The notes below the pieces were generated by a model, which did not search any database, was not told the DNA's origin, and was given only the letters and a program-made list of their open reading frames with translations. Below, piece by piece: positions 60,610 through 64,000 of a stretch of 64,000 nucleotides of DNA (position 1 is the first letter of the stretch; each line of letters starts with the position of its first letter). The position numbers and the translations under genes were made by a program. The stretch comes from Amanita rubescens (taxonomy: Eukaryota; Basidiomycota; Agaricomycetes; Agaricales; Amanitaceae), in NCBI GenBank assembly GCA_015039365.1, contig WION01000012.1, positions 496,001 through 560,000 on the forward strand, given 5' to 3'.

Positions 60610-63600
60610 TTATCCAAATGTTTGACTCTGGAAACGATGTAAGATGAAGCACCATCGAGACAAATAGGTAAAACGTACCGAGCGAGCACTCCTCTTGACC
60701 TTTGACAGCCGCCATTCGTCTGCCTTTTCATACTTGTTGTACAGAGGCTCGATCTTCTCTTGCTTCTTCCGTTTACTGATCTTGTTCACATCCGCAACCT
60801 TGAAGAACTGCGGAGCCACCTCGACCAACCACTTGGGTTCGATGGCCGTCACGTTGTGGCAATACTCTCGTGTCGTCAAGATCAATTCATGGTACACCAA
60901 CCATTCCGGAGCTCGGTTGAACAGAGCTGACGATGGATGAATGTAAACTGGTGTACCCTCTACGAGCGTCTTGTATCCTTCCTGCGGGTCTTTTTTCGCC
61001 GCGTGTCTGAAGAATCCGGAACAAATAGCCTTCCGCACACGGTTGTAATCTCTTCCAGCAGAAAGAATATCATGCTTGTATCTATTTCAACGTCAGAACC
61101 TAGTTCTGCTTTGCCTTGAGAAAGCCATGCTTACCTATCCATGATGCCCAATAGTTGCTTTCGTACATCCTGCGCTCGCCGCATACTCCTAGCCTGAATG
61201 AAATTCTCATAGCACCAAGCATTTGAAAAGTTCGCGGCTTTCCACCCATTATATACTGTCAACAAGGTCAAATGGTCGCCTTCAGGCTGGTGGAATTTGG
61301 CCTTTTTTGAATCTGCCTGTCCTTGCTTTTCTTTTGGCCGGTAAAACACCGTTTGTACAGAAAGCATGGCAACAATGGATAAAATTTCATCTGAGCAGCC
61401 TAGTTCCACAGATGCGATCAACATCTTGGCTAACGGTGGTTCCATTGGAAAATCTGCCATTTTCCGACCAAGTTTCGTTAGCAGGCCCTCGCTATCAAGG
61501 GCAGAAAGTGCATATAATGCTTCAAGCGCCGTCAGCATCGTTTGAGCGGGTGGTGGATCCATGAAATCGAAACTAAGCAGGTCATTGATGCCCATGGCCT
61601 TAAGCTGGAGGATAGTGTACGAGAGATTCGTTCTTTGAATATCGGGTATCGAGTTCGGTAGCATTTCGTTTCGGAATGCAGCTTCAGTGAATAAGCGGTA
61701 GCATTTTCCAGGGCCGGTACGTCCTGCTCGTCCCGCGCGTTGTCGCGCCTGGGCCTGGGAAATAGGCATGACGACTAGCGAATCCATACCAAGCTTTGGA
61801 TCGTAAGCGTTTTGCTTTGCAAAGCCAGGATCGATGACATAGTAAATCCCAGGTATCGTCAGACTGGTTTCCGCAACGTTCGTAGCGATGACGACTTTTC
61901 TAGTACCTGGGGGGGCCGGCTCAAAGACTCGTGACTGGACTTCCGAAGGTAAGGCGGAGTAGATGGGTAATACAATGAGTTCTGGAACTTTTGGTCCAAG
62001 GGCCTTCATGCGCTCGTACAGAATTTCACACGCCGTATCAATTTCCTCTTGACCCGTAAGGAACAGAAGAACATCGCCTGGTGGTTCGGAGAGGTGAATT
62101 TGCATAACCGTGATTAACGAGGCATCCATGTAGTCAGATTCAGGATCTTTGGTATACAGGATCTCGACAGGGTAGGCTCGACCCGGTATGGTGAATATAG
62201 GACAACCAAAGAAATACTTGGAGAATTTCTCGGCGTCCAGTGTTGCTGATGTCACTATGAGCTTGAGATCGGATCTGCGCTTGACGGCCTCTAAGTATGA
62301 GTGAGCAAAGCGCTTATAATAACGGAAAAGCTGCATACTCTTAAGAAGTCCGAATAATACATCAGTTGCGATCGTACGCTCGTGGGCTTCATCAAGCATG
62401 ATGACGGAATACTGACTACACAATGGGTCAATGAGACATTCTCGCTGAAGCATACCATCTGTCATGTATTTTATGCGAGTGTCGGGGCTGGTGCAGTCCT
62501 CGAATCGAATGGTATAGCCGACTTCTTGGCCCAATCTGCAACCAACTTCTTCAGCTACGCGCTTTGCCACTGACATAGCAGCTACGCGACGGGGTTGTGT
62601 ACAGCCAATTTTGCCTTTATCGGCATATCCGGATTCAGCCAAATACTGAGTCATCTGGGTCGTCTTTCCAGACCCTGTATCTCCAACGACAATCAGCACT
62701 TGATGCTAAAAGTGATATCAGTAGGTGCAACTAAGAAAGAATGCTCCACTTACATCACCGATGGCCTGCAAGAGAGAGTCCCGTAGCTTGAAAATTGGAA
62801 GAGATTTTCGTTGTTCCTGTATGCTGAGAGCCGTGATTTCACCGTACGTCGTTGCCTTGTTGAATGTCTGCTCTTTCCATCTGGGGACTTCCCCTGCTCT
62901 TTGACTCTTGAGATTTCCCCGCATGTCCTGGGCAAAGGTTCGATCAGCATCCTTAGACATGGGATCTAACCAAGGCTGGCTGAAATCTCGAGTCTGCGAG
63001 TCAGCCAACTCGTTAGCTTCCTGCTGTCGCAGTTCCCTACGCTCCTTCGCCAGTGAAGCTCCCGCTAGGGCCGCACGGTTGAGAGAACCATCAGGAGCCT
63101 TCACAATCTTGACAGGGCTGAGATCCAATGTCCGCTTCGTTTGACCGGCAAGGAATGGTGGTTCATCCTCTCGGATTTCGACATCAAGTTCCTCTTCTAT
63201 TTCTACTTGTGCCATAGGATTGGCTGAGTCCTCCTCTAGTTCAGGGTATTCTGATGCATCGATGGCTCCAGAAGATATTAATTGTTTCAATTCCCATCTT
63301 TCAGGAGAAGTCAAACGCTTTGCGGATCTAACGGGCGCATGGTCGTGAGACCGCAGTGGGACAGCATTTGCGCCAGTCATCGTCCGAGATGCACGAGCAC
63401 GTTCTTCTTCCATTTCCGCTTCAGACTTGATTTGTAGGTGAGGAGTCAGGTCACGACCCGTGATCTGGTCGACGTCTTTCATGGACAGTCCGACACGACT
63501 CCCTGCTACGCTCATCACCTTTACTTTAACGTGCTGTCCTCTGCTCAACAAGTCAGAAGGGGAGTTGACACGTGCCCCCGCTTGAATGTTGGAGACATGC

Positions 63601-64000
63601 ACCATACCTATATAAATCGAGTCAAATAACGCTCACCGACTTGACTATGCACATACCTTCCACTCTTCCTGCTACGCCTTCCACTTGGACAAAGGCACCA
63701 AAATCCTTGATGCCGCTAACTTTCCCATCATATATTTTGAAAAGGACAGGCCTGTCGTCCAGGTGCTGTCTCTCCCCATTCCTCCCTCTGTACGCGTCGT
63801 TCCTGCGGTCGCCATAGGGCTTTCTACGTGGTGGACTGGGGCTCCTTCTCCTCGGTGAGCGGGAGCGAGAACGATCGCGTCGTTGTCGTTTGGGAGAGCG
63901 CTCGTCTTCTGTTGGTCGCGGTCTCGATTTCCTTCCCGACACGAGATCCCCCAGCTCCTCCAAGAACACGTCATCCGGCACCGCGGCAGGGACGTCCTTA
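60610..64000 (-). CDS. PRP22: DEAH-box splicing helicase Prp22 (DHX8), partial at right edge
   Basis: Prp22 releases mature mRNA from the spliceosome. The N-terminus lies beyond the right edge; the frame is open to the end ([16 protein letters not shown]). An RS-rich stretch ([20 protein letters not shown]) precedes an S1 RNA-binding domain ([42 protein letters not shown]). A linker follows ([20 protein letters not shown]). The helicase core shows [20 protein letters not shown] (motif I), [15 protein letters not shown] (Ia), DEAH (II), SATLD (III), [27 protein letters not shown] (V) and [17 protein letters not shown] (VI). The ratchet and OB domains follow ([26 protein letters not shown]-like [20 protein letters not shown]). 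The protein ends [13 protein letters not shown] after the last intron, stop 60610-60612. Confidence 0.96.

Overview
The window reads as nuclear DNA of a filamentous basidiomycete, most likely a mushroom-forming agaricomycete. Genes are packed tightly on both strands. They are split by many GT-AG introns of about 50-55 bases with CTAAC-type branch sites. The gene content is ordinary eukaryotic housekeeping with fungal hallmarks: class I myosin with SH3, a UCS myosin chaperone, Ole1-type desaturase with a fused cytochrome b5 domain, GH5 exo-beta-1,3-glucanases and an Oac1-type carrier. I cannot name the species. All functional calls come from reading translated exons and recognising family motifs; no search was run.

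Layout. 0-3.6 kb: a one-pass membrane protein, a tiny membrane protein, riboflavin synthase and an unknown coiled-coil protein. 3.7-10.4 kb (minus strand): class I myosin with its UCS/She4-type chaperone directly upstream. 10.5-18.1 kb: tRNA m1A58 methyltransferase subunit Trm6, an MDM1-type sorting nexin and an Oac1-type mitochondrial carrier. 18.6-24.2 kb: a direct duplication of about 2.2 kb, each copy carrying an exo-beta-1,3-glucanase with its upstream region. The copies are separated by about 1.2 kb that holds what looks like a decayed ABC-transporter end. 24.4-33.6 kb: UDP-GlcNAc pyrophosphorylase, a taxilin-like gene that contains a SUMO-like stretch, a BRCA2/Brh2-like recombination mediator and mitochondrial processing peptidase alpha. 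34.0-35.9 kb has no convincing gene. 35.9-46.6 kb: alkaline ceramidase, mitochondrial EF-Ts, Naf1, a PEHE-like nuclear protein, a mitochondrially targeted protein with a 23-residue repeat, and a DHHC palmitoyltransferase. 46.7-55.8 kb: an unknown coiled-coil protein, a tandem-bromodomain Rsc4-like protein, delta-9 desaturase, CutC and methionine aminopeptidase 2. 55.9-64.0 kb: an HSL-type alpha/beta hydrolase, the Isc1-type sphingolipid phospholipase C, an NTF2-like mRNA export factor and Prp22, which runs off the right edge.

How the genes relate. There is no biosynthetic cluster, CRISPR array or phage. Two links are worth noting: the myosin chaperone sits beside its expected client, and several divergent pairs have start codons only about 30-85 bases apart. 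Two sphingolipid enzymes (ceramidase and Isc1) share the window but lie 21 kb apart.

A caution applies throughout. Several clearly conserved genes (methionine aminopeptidase 2, the UCS chaperone, the BRCA2-like gene, the second glucanase copy, the hydrolase, probably the myosin tail) are interrupted by apparent one-base shifts that no normal intron explains. In an essential, otherwise perfect gene such as MAP2 this looks more like residual assembly error than gene death, and it limits confidence in any pseudogene call here.
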